A stretch of 44,046 nucleotides of DNA, taken from a virus. Below the pieces are notes generated by a model. It had not been told where the DNA came from. It worked only from the letters and a program-made list of their open reading frames with translations, and did no database searches. Each line of letters opens with the position of its first letter. Positions within the stretch are counted from its first letter, which is position 1. The stretch is from positions 1 to 44,046 of the IMG/VR virus record IMGVR_UViG_3300037475_000059. One strand, written 5' to 3'. Both the position numbers and the translations under genes were made by a program. Shown piece by piece: positions 32,548 to 40,627 of this stretch.

Positions 32548-34059
32548 ATGGCAGATTTATCATACAATGCATTTCAAACAGGTTCGACTCCACCACCTCA
32601 AGGATTTTTCTCTAAAGTTGGTAACTTTTTATCAGGAGCGGCAAAAGATGTTGCTAATACTCTTTTAGTAACTCCAGCAGCACGAGCAACCGAAGCCGCA
32701 ACTAGATTATTTGCTCCCAATTCGCAAGCCGCCCAAGGTTATAATGCTATGGCTGACCAAGGACAAGGACAATCTTTCGGTTCACCACTTGGCAATATAG
32801 ACGTCCCCGCTCAAAAGGCTTTCGGTCAAGGTGGTGGAGAACAAATTGCTGGACAGGCATTAAAATCAGCAAGTTATTTAGCTCCAGCGGCCGCTGTAAG
32901 CGGTTTGCCATCAGTAGGGATAGCAGGAAGTGGGATTGCTTCTGGTATTGGAGGTGGAATTGCCCAAGGAGCAAAACTCGGTGCATTAGGAGGTGGTTTA
33001 GGCGGCGCAGGAAATGCTATGAGTCAAGGGGCAAGTTCCGGAGATGTTATCGGACAAGGACTTCAAGGAGCAACAATAGGAGGTATTGCAGGAGGTGTGA
33101 TTGGTGGAGTAACCGGAGGATTATCTAAACCAAATCCAAATGAACTTAATACCAGTCATCCCATTTTCAGTTCTAACTACGACCAAACTCTTGCCAATGC
33201 TCAAGGAGCAAATATGCAAGCGGGAAACACGGCAACTGATGCAGTCCATGAAGCAAGCAATACTATAAATGACATGACCGTGGGAGCAGGTAATCAATAC
33301 GCTCAAGCCCCACAAATGATTTCACAAGTTGACCCAAACGCTGGAACGACTTTAAATGCAGATATTTTAGCAAAAATGAACGAACTCAAAGATACTAAGG
33401 CTTGGTCATTACCAGATTCCATTAGAAACGCTGATTCCATAAATGGAGAAATAAAACTAACTCCGCAAGATAGTCAAGACTTAATTAAATCTTTAAATGA
33501 TTTGAAATATAATTCTAAGGGAGATGTAAGAGTGAACAGTCAAGTTAGTAGTTTAGTAAGTGATGTAAAAAATGCCGCTCAGGCAGGAATGGGTCATGTT
33601 ACTGATAACCTAGGGAATAGTGTTTGGGATAGAATGTCGCAAGACTATCAACAAGTCCAAGACGCCAAAGATGCCATGAGTAGTCTTATCCCTATTAAGA
33701 AATTTCAAGGAGAAATATTAGACCCAAAAGAAGTAAATGATTCTGTAAATAAGATGATGAAAATGATGGAAACTCCTCAAGGCACTTCTGCATTATTACG
33801 TTCCAACGCAGAAGTTAAAGCAGCAACTGGTTATGACATATTAAATGACCCAATGGACGCTATTCAGAAACTAATGAAATCAAATGAGGAAGTCGCAACA
33901 GCAACCAAAGGTAATTATGGGCATCAATTTTTACAAGGACTAAAAAACCCACAAACATTATCTCGAAGAGCTATATATACCATTGGAACGATTTTAGGAA
34001 TAGCCACACTTGGAACAGCATTTAGAAAACAGATAGGTAGTCTTATTAGTGGTCAATAA
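32548..34059 (+). CDS. Putative ejection protein with glycine-zipper segment
   Basis: The protein has 503 residues. The span 110-195 is built of Gly/Ala zippers (GIGGGIAQGAKLGALGGGLG, GGIAGGVIGGVTGG), which commonly insert into membranes. Residues 200-470 are helical, and the C-terminus has a hydrophobic segment (AIYTIGTILGIATLGTAF, about 475-492). It may form part of the channel for DNA across the membranes. Inferred from sequence character. Confidence 0.6.
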   Translation: MADLSYNAFQTGSTPPPQGFFSKVGNFLSGAAKDVANTLLVTPAARATEAATRLFAPNSQAAQGYNAMADQGQGQSFGSPLGNIDVPAQKAFGQGGGEQIAGQALKSASYLAPAAAVSGLPSVGIAGSGIASGIGGGIAQGAKLGALGGGLGGAGNAMSQGASSGDVIGQGLQGATIGGIAGGVIGGVTGGLSKPNPNELNTSHPIFSSNYDQTLANAQGANMQAGNTATDAVHEASNTINDMTVGAGNQYAQAPQMISQVDPNAGTTLNADILAKMNELKDTKAWSLPDSIRNADSINGEIKLTPQDSQDLIKSLNDLKYNSKGDVRVNSQVSSLVSDVKNAAQAGMGHVTDNLGNSVWDRMSQDYQQVQDAKDAMSSLIPIKKFQGEILDPKEVNDSVNKMMKMMETPQGTSALLRSNAEVKAATGYDILNDPMDAIQKLMKSNEEVATATKGNYGHQFLQGLKNPQTLSRRAIYTIGTILGIATLGTAFRKQIGSLISGQ

Positions 34060-34065
34060 AAATAT

Positions 34066-34407
34066 ATGCAACCAAATCAAACAACTCAAGGACAATCAAT
34101 GAACCCACAAGATGCTAAACTTGGACTCGGGATTATTACCAATCTCCAAAAGTATCTTTTACCCCAGCAAGGAAATGGTCAACCTATGCAAGACGCTGGC
34201 TCTACTCCAACTCAAGACCCAAATCAAGGCGCACCAAGTAATCAAAGTAATCAAACCGATGTCAAAGCCGAGATTGCAGGCACAGAATCTCGAATTATGG
34301 ATGAAATCAATACCTTACGCGCTGAAATGAAGCAACAAGGCGATGGTAAAAAAGAATTAGAAGACCTTAAGAAACAAATTGAAAGCGTATTAAATTCCAA
34401 TGACTAA
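34066..34407 (+). CDS. Gln/Asn-rich coiled-coil protein
   Basis: The protein has 113 residues, with a Gln-, Asn- and Pro-rich middle (about 35-67) and a helical coiled-coil end (SRIMDEINTLRAEMKQQ, ELEDLKKQIESVL). It lies between the ejection protein and the large fibre, overlapping the latter by 8 bp. It could be a minor internal or fibre-attachment protein. Confidence 0.55.
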   Translation: MQPNQTTQGQSMNPQDAKLGLGIITNLQKYLLPQQGNGQPMQDAGSTPTQDPNQGAPSNQSNQTDVKAEIAGTESRIMDEINTLRAEMKQQGDGKKELEDLKKQIESVLNSND

Positions 34408-36421
34408 AAAGGATAAATTACGAGAAATATTGCGAACAATGAATGGAGACGCTATTGATTTTAGTGGTTTTGATGCTGGCGTAGCCCAACTTCGTAAATC
34501 TCTTGAGGAGAAAGTAGCCATTCCCACTCTTGATAAAGTTAATAGGGAACTTACTAATTTCAAAAAAAATGTAGATATTTCTCCTCTAGTGAAATCAGTC
34601 GAAGATATAAAATCTACTGTTCAAAAAGAACTGAAGAATATATCTGATAAATATGATAACAAGATTTCTGCTCTTGGAGAAAAAAGTGCAAACGATAACG
34701 AAACCTTAGAAGAGAATCTTCTTAAACAACTAGAAACCGAAGTAGTTAACCTAAAAGTAAAAATTGCCTCAATCGACTACGAAGATAAAGATGCAGACAT
34801 TAAAAAAGAACTTTCCGATTTAAAGAAAAATATAAATGAAAAATTCGCTAACCTAAAAATCCCCGACGACAAAGAAGAAGATTTAAAAGAACTAAAATCT
34901 ATTCTTGAAACAACTCGCTTGGATTTAATCAATCAAATCAATAAAAAAGGAGGAGGTTCGATGCCACGTAAAATAAGTGTCAGCGGAGCAGTTATGTCTA
35001 ATAAATATGCTGACTTTAACTTACTAGGAGCTACTGCGACTGATAACAACACGACTAAACAAGTAGACATAACCACAGGCACGGCTATTGGTGGAACGGT
35101 GACAAATGGTACAGCCAACTCCGTTCTTTTCGTCAACCCAACAGGGATTCTCGCCCAAGATAATGCCAATTTCTCCTTTACCGATGATTCTACTAAACTT
35201 TTCCAATTAGGCTCTGTTCTTACAGGCGGGCAAGGCATCACCCAAATAAAAGGTGGAGTATTGGGTGGAAGCTCTCCTACTGATAACTTTTTAAATGTAA
35301 CTGGTACTTTGCCAGCTACTGTAACTGCTGCTCAATCAAATGGAGTATTTTTTAGCATTACTTCAGCGGGTACTTCAAACTTTGCAGTCCGAGCTGTAAA
35401 TGTCGCTCTTAACGCAGGGTATACAGGTGGTTCTTCAACATTTTCAATGAGAAATTTGAATAGTGCTGCAGGAACAGGGACAGCCGTATGGACAGGAGGA
35501 AATGCAAACTATGGGCTTTTCAACAAAGCTTCGTCTGTTACTATAGGACATAACATAGGTTTATATAATGTTGCAGATAGTAGCTCTGTTTTAAACATGG
35601 GGAACCTTAATAATGCCATCTCAGCAACCAGTACACCAGCATTGAATGTAGGCACAGGAAGCTTAGCCTTAAACGGTACGGTTAATGTAGCTGGCTTCTT
35701 TGGCTTAATGACCACTGCTCCAACCTTAGGAACTTCTACAGCTCTCATAGCCGATAATGGAGCAACTGGGGCGGATATATTCTCTACTCGAAGTAATGGA
35801 ACTGTAAATTTTAAAGTTAATGATGCGGGACACTTGCTAGTGGAAGGAGTAACCTCTACAGGAGCTACAGGCACAGGAAAATTTGTCTTTGATACAGCGC
35901 CGCAAATTTCAACCATCGAACTCGGTAATGCTTCAGACACCACAATCTCCCGAGTTTCCGCTGGATTAATTGCCGTAGAAGGAGTAACGGTAGTAGATGT
36001 AAGCAGTTCGCAAACTCTTACCAACAAAACTCTTACTACGCCAGTTATTAACCAGATAAATGCTTCGGCAAATACTAGTTTACAACTCAATGAAGGCACC
36101 TACCAAAATATTCAGACCTATACTCCAAGTGCGGCAGGTACAGCTACTCTCGACCTTTCAAAAGGAAATATCCACCACATAACCATGCCTGCTGGAAATA
36201 TCACCATTGCTCTTTCCAACGGAACAGCAGGTCAATGTTTTATTATTCGTATCTTACAAGATGGTACAGGGTCGAGAACTGTTACATGGTTTACGACAAT
36301 CAAATGGGCGGGCGGGACAGCGCCAACCCTCACTACTACAGCAAGTAAGGCAGACACAATGGGTTTTGAAATTACAGGTACTAATACCTACGACGGATAT
36401 GTAGTGGGACAAAACATCTAA
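34400..36421 (+). CDS. Large tail fibre/spike protein
   Basis: The protein has 673 residues. Residues 1-190 are coiled coil (EEKVAIPTLDKVNRELTNF, KKELSDLKKNINEKF). From 195 the protein is Gly/Thr/Asn-rich and beta-structured, with a motif common in phage tail proteins (SSQTLTNKTLTTPVINQINAS, about 535-555). The end (GQCFIIRILQDGTGSRTVTWFTTIKWAGGTAPTLT) is a beta-sandwich tip seen in other fibres. It is a strong candidate for the receptor-binding protein. No enzyme site seen. Confidence 0.82.
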   Translation: MTKKDKLREILRTMNGDAIDFSGFDAGVAQLRKSLEEKVAIPTLDKVNRELTNFKKNVDISPLVKSVEDIKSTVQKELKNISDKYDNKISALGEKSANDNETLEENLLKQLETEVVNLKVKIASIDYEDKDADIKKELSDLKKNINEKFANLKIPDDKEEDLKELKSILETTRLDLINQINKKGGGSMPRKISVSGAVMSNKYADFNLLGATATDNNTTKQVDITTGTAIGGTVTNGTANSVLFVNPTGILAQDNANFSFTDDSTKLFQLGSVLTGGQGITQIKGGVLGGSSPTDNFLNVTGTLPATVTAAQSNGVFFSITSAGTSNFAVRAVNVALNAGYTGGSSTFSMRNLNSAAGTGTAVWTGGNANYGLFNKASSVTIGHNIGLYNVADSSSVLNMGNLNNAISATSTPALNVGTGSLALNGTVNVAGFFGLMTTAPTLGTSTALIADNGATGADIFSTRSNGTVNFKVNDAGHLLVEGVTSTGATGTGKFVFDTAPQISTIELGNASDTTISRVSAGLIAVEGVTVVDVSSSQTLTNKTLTTPVINQINASANTSLQLNEGTYQNIQTYTPSAAGTATLDLSKGNIHHITMPAGNITIALSNGTAGQCFIIRILQDGTGSRTVTWFTTIKWAGGTAPTLTTTASKADTMGFEITGTNTYDGYVVGQNI

Positions 36422-36422
36422 T

Positions 36423-37106
36423 ATGGCAATCACACGAGTACAAACAACATATAAGGCAAAAGACGGAGTAGCGCTGACAACGTTGGCTACATCGTCTATC
36501 ACCACCACTACAGGCAACACATTAATAGTCTGTACGAGAACAGGTGTGCCCTTACCAACGACTGTAACTTCCATTTCAGATGGTACTAATACCTTTACTA
36601 AAGCTGTGGAAGTAACAGGACAAGACCCTAATATGTCTATTTGGTATGCCAAAAACATCACGGGAGTCTCGGGAGCCATAACCGTTACCTTTGCTAATAG
36701 TTCTAACTATGGGTGGATATATGTGGCGGAATATTCAGGACTAGACAAAACAGCTCCGCTTGATGCTTCTGGGTCTGGTACAAACAATGGGGCAGGTGGA
36801 ACAACTAACTTAACTAGTAGTGCTTTCTCTACGGCAGTCGCGGGAGAACTTGTCTTTCTCGGAGCTGGACAGAACAACTTCGATACTTATACTGCCGGCA
36901 CAGACTTTACTTTGATTGAGGGAAGTATCCACGACGCTTCGGGTAACTATGGAGGAGTCGAACAGTATATCCCCGCCGGCACACTGTCTTCCTATACCGC
37001 CCATATTACGGCTACCGGAACTGACCAATATACAGTAGTCTGGGCAAGTTTTCAACCAGCCGTGGCTAATAATACCAACCCAGCTTTTTTATTAAAAATG
37101 ATTTAA
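36423..37106 (+). CDS. Beta-sandwich virion protein, possible adhesin
   Basis: The protein has 227 residues. TTGNTLIVCTRTG, ISDGTNTFTKAVE, MSIWYAKNITGVSGAITVTF and WIYVAEYSGLDKTAPLDASGSG make a jelly-roll-like domain often found in phage and surface proteins. It lies directly after the large fibre, one base from its stop, so it may be a second receptor-binding or carbohydrate-binding module. Confidence 0.7.
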   Translation: MAITRVQTTYKAKDGVALTTLATSSITTTTGNTLIVCTRTGVPLPTTVTSISDGTNTFTKAVEVTGQDPNMSIWYAKNITGVSGAITVTFANSSNYGWIYVAEYSGLDKTAPLDASGSGTNNGAGGTTNLTSSAFSTAVAGELVFLGAGQNNFDTYTAGTDFTLIEGSIHDASGNYGGVEQYIPAGTLSSYTAHITATGTDQYTVVWASFQPAVANNTNPAFLLKMI

Positions 37107-37115
37107 CTAAAATAT

Positions 37116-37316
37116 ATGAATCCACATCAAACAAAAATTAGCGAAGAAAAAATAGATAACGGAGATGGAACTTTTACTGTAAATACCATATGGCAATTTA
37201 CTGAAAGTACCACCATAGACACCAACGAGATACAAGCACAGATTGATACATTACAAGCCCAAGTAGCTGATTTGCCCGTCGGAGCAATGAAAGCAGTTAA
37301 TCAAGAAGTAATATAG
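37116..37316 (+). CDS. Small fibre-region protein
   Basis: The protein has 66 residues. EEKIDNGDGTFTVNTIWQFTES (10-31) followed by a heptad coiled coil (EIQAQIDTLQAQVADL). The layout resembles small proteins beside phage fibres, for instance trimerising stalks. Role inferred. Confidence 0.6.
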   Translation: MNPHQTKISEEKIDNGDGTFTVNTIWQFTESTTIDTNEIQAQIDTLQAQVADLPVGAMKAVNQEVI

Positions 37317-37338
37317 TAGCCCATACGTCATCTTAAGG

Positions 37339-37635
37339 ATGAAAAAACAAATGGAACCACCAAGAACAGATGAAGTCAAAATAGCAGTACTCGAAGAACA
37401 GATGAAGTCCCTACGAACTGGACTTGATGCTGTGGCAACTAAAATAGATAGTCTCACTCAAAAGATAGACGACGCTTACGTTAAAAAAGAAGATTTTAAT
37501 AAATTCTTAAAAGATGATTTTTCCCCAGTTAAACAAACCACTGAAAAACTTTGGTGGAATCTTGCCTTGCTTATCGGTGGTGGTGGTGTAATAATTACTT
37601 TAGTAAACTGGTATTTAATATCCAAACACCCATGA
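37339..37635 (+). CDS. Coiled-coil protein with C-terminal membrane anchor, holin-like
   Basis: The protein has 98 residues. The N-terminal 65 are charged heptads (EEQMKSLRTGLDAVATKIDSL), and the last 30 hold one membrane segment (LWWNLALLIGGGGVIITLVNWYLI). This is the XhlA-type layout found in lysis modules. It lies two genes before the endolysin. An in-frame ATG at 37351 is also possible. Confidence 0.72.
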   Translation: MKKQMEPPRTDEVKIAVLEEQMKSLRTGLDAVATKIDSLTQKIDDAYVKKEDFNKFLKDDFSPVKQTTEKLWWNLALLIGGGGVIITLVNWYLISKHP

Positions 37636-37736
37636 TACAAGATATATTTAACGCAGTCAGAAACACTCTTGGAGATATTGACATAATTCTTCTCTCTGGC
37701 TATCTTTTTATTAAACTATTTGATAAAATAATCTAA
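37632..37736 (+). CDS. Tiny hydrophobic protein, 34 aa, lysis module
   Basis: The frame reads MIQDIFNAVRNTLGDIDIILL and ends LFDKII. The C-terminal half is a hydrophobic helix. It overlaps the preceding stop by 4 bp and shares a base with the endolysin start. A holin-accessory role is inferred from place. Confidence 0.55.
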   Translation: MIQDIFNAVRNTLGDIDIILLSGYLFIKLFDKII

Positions 37737-38428
37737 TGGACAAAATACTTTTCTATCCCGTTCGCCCACTACACGTTAATCAACCCTTCGGTGCTAATGA
37801 CAATGCTTTCTATGCTCAAGGTGGCTTAAAAGGTCATCCTGGTATAGACTTTATGGCGACTCACGGACAACCAATTTACGCTTCCCACGACGGACAATGT
37901 TTCCCTGAAATAGACGGTCATGGAGGTAACGGAGTCAAACTAGTTTCACCTGATAAATCTTTTTATACAATCTATTGGCACATGATTCAAGACAATGCCG
38001 TAGTACAAACTTTCGACCAAGTCAAAGCTGGCGACCTTTTAGGTTATGCGGATAATACAGGAGACAGTACTGGCGACCACTTACACTTTGGTTTGCATAT
38101 TCTCGGAACTGATTTACAAAATGGTTATAATGGATTCTCCGACCCTCAACCATACTTTAATGGACAATTTGCCGAGTTTATCAATCATCCCCTTCCCCCA
38201 CCGCCTAAATTCCAATTTAACGTGGATATACGCCTCAAGGCATGGAGTAATGATGTAAAACAACTCCAGATACTGCTACAAAAACAAAACCTCTATACAG
38301 GGGCAATAGACGGTATATTTGGACGTATAACTGAAGTAAGTGTAAAAGTCTTTCAAACAGCACATAACTTAGTCCCTGACGGCATAGTCGGTCCTAAAAC
38401 TCGTGCAGTCTTAAATACACTTATATGA
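37736..38428 (+). CDS. Endolysin: M23 metallopeptidase with peptidoglycan-binding domain
   Basis: The protein has 230 residues. The M23 (LytM) domain covers about 12-150: HPGIDF (His34, Asp38) and HLHFG (His115, His117) are the zinc ligands and base, with YWH (80-82). A proline linker (PLPPPPK, 152-158) leads to a PG_binding_1 domain (about 168-230: VKQLQILLQKQNLYTGAIDGIFG, DGIVGPKT). It cuts peptide cross-links in peptidoglycan to release progeny. No signal peptide, so it needs a holin. Confidence 0.95.
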   Translation: MDKILFYPVRPLHVNQPFGANDNAFYAQGGLKGHPGIDFMATHGQPIYASHDGQCFPEIDGHGGNGVKLVSPDKSFYTIYWHMIQDNAVVQTFDQVKAGDLLGYADNTGDSTGDHLHFGLHILGTDLQNGYNGFSDPQPYFNGQFAEFINHPLPPPPKFQFNVDIRLKAWSNDVKQLQILLQKQNLYTGAIDGIFGRITEVSVKVFQTAHNLVPDGIVGPKTRAVLNTLI

Positions 38429-38646
38429 ATGACCCTGAATTTGAGCAAATAGTGGTCGATGAATATTATAAGATTAACAATAAATTTAAACTTATGTTTA
38501 CATGGAGTATTTGGAGAACTAGATTGTATTATGCGTGTTTGATTGTTATCGGTGGATTATCTGCTCTACAAGGTTCTAAGCTCGGCGACTTTTCCACAGT
38601 TATTGGACTATTAACTTTTATTGAGACAGAATTGAGTGTACAATAA
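38425..38646 (+). CDS. Holin candidate, two-segment membrane protein
   Basis: The protein has 73 residues. After a charged N-terminus, hydrophobic stretches lie near 34-48 (LYYACLIVIGGLSAL) and 56-68 (FSTVIGLLTFIET). It follows the endolysin with a 4-bp overlap. Size and place fit a holin, but the family is not identified. Confidence 0.65.
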   Translation: MNDPEFEQIVVDEYYKINNKFKLMFTWSIWRTRLYYACLIVIGGLSALQGSKLGDFSTVIGLLTFIETELSVQ

Positions 38647-38660
38647 AGATAAAGGATTAT

Positions 38661-38750
38661 GTGGCTTCAAATAATCCAAAAGGTTCTTTAGAGACTCCCC
38701 AAGAAATTGGCGACCGAAATAAATATATTTTTTCACAGAAAAATTTCTAA
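38661..38750 (+). CDS. Possible 29-aa peptide or gene remnant
   Basis: A GTG-started frame reads VASNNPKGSLETPQEIGDRNKY to KNF, preceded by AAAGG at a suitable distance. Its balanced composition looks coding, but at this length it may be chance or the remnant of a gene cut off at the border of the control region. Confidence 0.25.
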   Translation: MASNNPKGSLETPQEIGDRNKYIFSQKNF

Positions 38751-38775
38751 TAATTGTTTGTCCTAACTAAGCCAC

Positions 38776-38784
38776 TTATCCACA
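38776..38784 (+). promoter_or_regulatory. DnaA-box-like site TTATCCACA
   Basis: A second perfect DnaA box, overlapping the left arm of the following terminator hairpin. Near it, TTTTCCACA at about 38590 is a one-mismatch site in the same direction. Confidence 0.4.
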
Positions 38785-38816
38785 GATTTATAAGGAGTCT
38801 GTGGATTTTAGTTTTT
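38778..38816 (+). terminator. Rho-independent terminator after the lysis genes
   Basis: ATCCACAGA (38778-38786) pairs perfectly with TCTGTGGAT (38798-38806) around an 11-base loop, followed by TTTAGTTTTT. It is well placed to end the late transcript after endolysin and holin. Confidence 0.75.
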
Positions 38817-38873
38817 AATAAGCACATAATTAAATACCAGAAGACCGCTCTTCAAAAATTTAACGAGGTGAAT

Positions 38874-39041
38874 ATGGTAAGACATGGCTGGACAGTAAAG
38901 TATTGTAATCACTGCGGAAAATTTACTTCACATTCTATCGTGGAGTCCACCGATGAACACGTCAAAGTCTACATCTGTCTTGACCTTGACCACAACCTTG
39001 ACGAGAAAGCTCGACAAGCAAAACAACAGGAGAAGTTATGA
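38874..39041 (+). CDS. Small zinc-ribbon protein with Shine-Dalgarno
   Basis: I choose ATG 38874 (MVRHGWTVKYCNHCGKFTSH, 55 aa) because GAGGTG sits 4 bases upstream, unlike most genes here; the same frame is open to 38754 but lacks support. CNHCG and ICLD-x-DH suggest a zinc ribbon. GC is higher than the neighbours. It is the first of two genes of apparently foreign origin. Confidence 0.65.
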   Translation: MVRHGWTVKYCNHCGKFTSHSIVESTDEHVKVYICLDLDHNLDEKARQAKQQEKL

Positions 39042-39340
39042 CAATGCGTACCGCCGAGTTTCAAATCCACTGCCCGACGTGCGACCAACCTATGGGCATC
39101 GCAGATGTATCACTCGGCGAGAACTTCGCCATGGTCTTCGGACTCTACTGCTTCAAGTGCAAAGAGAATTTTAACTTTGCATTTACACTCCACTATTTCA
39201 GCAACGAGATGAAGAAACTCTACGCCAAAGATGCGACGAAACTACGTCCGCCCCTCAAGGCCATCGCCCCGCCCGTATTTACTTCACAAGATTTAAACTT
39301 CCTCACAGCCCTAAAAATCTGCGACGAAGAAAAAGTTTGA
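39038..39340 (+). CDS. Zinc-ribbon hypothetical protein with Shine-Dalgarno
   Basis: The protein has 100 residues. CPTCDQP (12-18) and CFKCKEN (38-44) are spaced as in zinc ribbons, and the body reads FNFAFTLHYFSNEMKKLY. GGAG precedes the ATG at a good distance, and the start overlaps the previous stop by 4 bp. Codon use is GC-rich like the radical SAM gene. Function unknown. Confidence 0.72.
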   Translation: MTMRTAEFQIHCPTCDQPMGIADVSLGENFAMVFGLYCFKCKENFNFAFTLHYFSNEMKKLYAKDATKLRPPLKAIAPPVFTSQDLNFLTALKICDEEKV

Positions 39341-39397
39341 CCCGTGTAATTTCGCTACTGGTCAATTAGCCTCCTTGGGAAAGAGGTGTATCAAATT

Positions 39398-39429
39398 GGG
39401 CACAAAACTAAGAATCTTGTGCCCTTTCT
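39398..39429 (+). terminator. Rho-independent terminator
   Basis: GGGCACAA (39398-39405) pairs perfectly with TTGTGCCC (39417-39424), followed by TTTCT. It ends the two zinc-ribbon genes, immediately upstream of a strong promoter. Confidence 0.7.
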
Positions 39430-39431
39430 AC

Positions 39432-39460
39432 TTGACTTTTTATATAACTTAATATATACT
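39432..39460 (+). promoter_or_regulatory. Strong sigma70-type promoter in the control region
   Basis: TTGACT (39432-39437) and TATACT (39455-39460) lie 17 bp apart, right after a terminator. No ATG follows at the leaderless position; the next gene starts at 39875, so the transcript would carry about 400 nt of structured leader or be a non-coding RNA. Confidence 0.75.
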
Positions 39461-39512
39461 TAACATATTCCTCCTACTAACTTTGGATTAGACGGGGATG
39501 CTCTATAGAAAC

Positions 39513-39521
39513 TTATCCACA
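39513..39521 (+). promoter_or_regulatory. DnaA-box-like site TTATCCACA
   Basis: Third perfect DnaA box. Related sites on the other strand (TTATCCCCA) occur near 39812 and 40789. The concentration between 38.6 and 40.8 kb marks a possible replication origin, given that no phage replication genes are recognised. Confidence 0.45.
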
Positions 39522-39636
39522 GACTCGCTTGACGGCGAGTTTTGTGTTTGATAGGATATAAGTATGGCGATTAACAATAACAACGAAAGAGTTTTTTGCG
39601 TAAAGAATTTTTCCGTTGTTAATCGCAACGTACGAG

Positions 39637-39668
39637 CCACCAACCTATTTAATTAGGAGGTGGTTTTT
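39637..39668 (+). terminator. Terminator or attenuator hairpin
   Basis: CCACC-AA-CCTA (39637-39647) pairs with TAGG-A-GGTGG (39654-39663) around TTTAAT, followed by five Ts. An outer stem can form around it, so it may act as a regulated attenuator rather than a simple terminator. Confidence 0.55.
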
Positions 39669-39874
39669 ACGTTGTCTGTGGGGAGTTTAGATATGAAGTG
39701 CAGACAATAAACTATAACTTTGTAGCGTCCCTGCTCACGGGGAGGAAGTGAGGCAACTCAAGGTGTTCTATCTTAATTGCAACTAATACTTTCTTTAAAC
39801 TCATAGTAATGGGGATAAAGGGGAAGTACGAGTTAGCAATCTAAGGTGTTCTATTATTAAGTATCTTTAATTAT

Positions 39875-40102
39875 ATGAAAACTAGAAGAAAAAGATATAC
39901 TATTATAGGTAAGGGAGAATTATGTCCAAAGTGTTCTAAAGAAATGGAACGTCGGCAACATTCAGAAAAACCAATTAGGTGGCACTATACAAATTGGGAT
40001 TATTGTAAACCATGTGGGCATTTGCAACATTACGAAAAATTTAAATCACAAGATTGGCAGGAAGCTGAAAATCAAAATGACTTTTTTAGAAATATAAAAT
40101 AA
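39875..40102 (+). CDS. Zinc-ribbon hypothetical protein
   Basis: The protein has 75 residues. CPKCSKEMERRQ (17-28) and YCKPCGHLQHYEKF (43-56) give two Cys pairs. It starts the small-gene run after the structured leader, and its stop overlaps the next start (TAATGG). Function unknown. Confidence 0.65.
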   Translation: MKTRRKRYTIIGKGELCPKCSKEMERRQHSEKPIRWHYTNWDYCKPCGHLQHYEKFKSQDWQEAENQNDFFRNIK

Positions 40103-40344
40103 TGGAACTAAACATAGACCTAACTAAATATAAAATAGTAAAGCCTCGCAAAGATAATGAAAGAAGAGAACTTGTATCTAAACTAAGTGAAGCTACAGGA
40201 AGAACTACAAAATCAATTCATTTTACTACAATACACTTTCCTACTTCATGGCTAAGAGATGCTCTGCAATCTTGTCTTCATTTCACAGAACAAAAGACAC
40301 GCAATTACCATTTTGGAGAATTTATTAAACAAACAAAAATATGA
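40102..40344 (+). CDS. Hypothetical protein, 80 aa
   Basis: The sequence is basic with KIVKPRKDNERRELVSKLSEATGRTTKSIHFTT near the start, which resembles a small helical DNA-binding or plasmid/phage accessory protein, but no family is recognised. Overlaps both neighbours. Confidence 0.6.
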   Translation: MELNIDLTKYKIVKPRKDNERRELVSKLSEATGRTTKSIHFTTIHFPTSWLRDALQSCLHFTEQKTRNYHFGEFIKQTKI

Positions 40345-40547
40345 AAAAGAAGTTAAGGTGGACTAAAGGGATAAATAGAATAAATTTTCCTATAATGCAA
40401 AAGTTTGGCGATGATGAAGCAGATAAAGAAATTAAAAAGGTTAAGGATTTTTATAAACTTCCAAAATACAAGAAAATCTGCTATCAGAAAGTACACTACA
40501 CAGGAAAAGACCCATTCACTTTAACAGAAGTTTTTATAGAGCGTTAG
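40341..40547 (+). CDS. Small basic hypothetical protein
   Basis: The protein has 68 residues with many Lys and aromatic residues (MKKKLRWTKGINRINFPIM, KDFYKLPKYKKICYQKV). It overlaps the previous gene by 4 bp. It may bind nucleic acid; no family recognised. Confidence 0.6.
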   Translation: MKKKLRWTKGINRINFPIMQKFGDDEADKEIKKVKDFYKLPKYKKICYQKVHYTGKDPFTLTEVFIER

Positions 40548-40591
40548 TTTCTTTATACAGAATACAAAGAGATAGGAATAGATTAACTTGC

Positions 40592-40621
40592 TTGACAATT
40601 ACCATTAAACTGTGATACGAT
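40592..40621 (+). promoter_or_regulatory. Promoter with TACGAT operator-like motif, leaderless
   Basis: TTGACA (40592-40597) and TACGAT (40616-40621) are 18 bp apart, and the ATG of the ribbon-helix-helix gene follows the -10 by six bases. The TACGAT motif recurs at 40782 and 40817 by two more TTGACA promoters, suggesting a shared operator as well as a -10. Confidence 0.65.
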
Positions 40622-40627
40622 GTACTT

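Larger units (their letters stand above)
39467..39870 (+). ncRNA. Gene-free 534-bp region: candidate structured leader or RNA
   Basis: Downstream of the 39432 promoter there is no gene to 39874. Elements seen: ACTCGC/GCGAGT hairpin with TTTTGTGTTT after it (39523-39550); an 11-bp inverted repeat GCGATTAACAA (39567-39577) / TTGTTAATCGC (39616-39626); CAACGTA (39626-39632) with TACGTTG (39668-39674) enclosing another hairpin; TTGTCTG (39672-39678) with CAGACAA (39701-39707); CTCAC/GTGAG near 39735-39751; and the 12-mer AAGGTGTTCTAT repeated at 39760 and 39843. A 30-codon frame at 39564 is probably incidental. Confidence 0.45.

Noticed and set aside
31152-34059. Tape measure protein
   Set aside because: The two proteins are 464 and 503 residues and glycine-zipper or disordered rather than a single long helix, and no tail tube, sheath or tail-chaperone genes are seen; ejection proteins of a short-tailed phage fit better.
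35509-36099. 196-codon minus strand frame
   Set aside because: It is the shadow of the large fibre gene; the Val/Pro/Ala-rich product mirrors its Thr/Gly-rich codons. The same applies to the other minus-strand frames.
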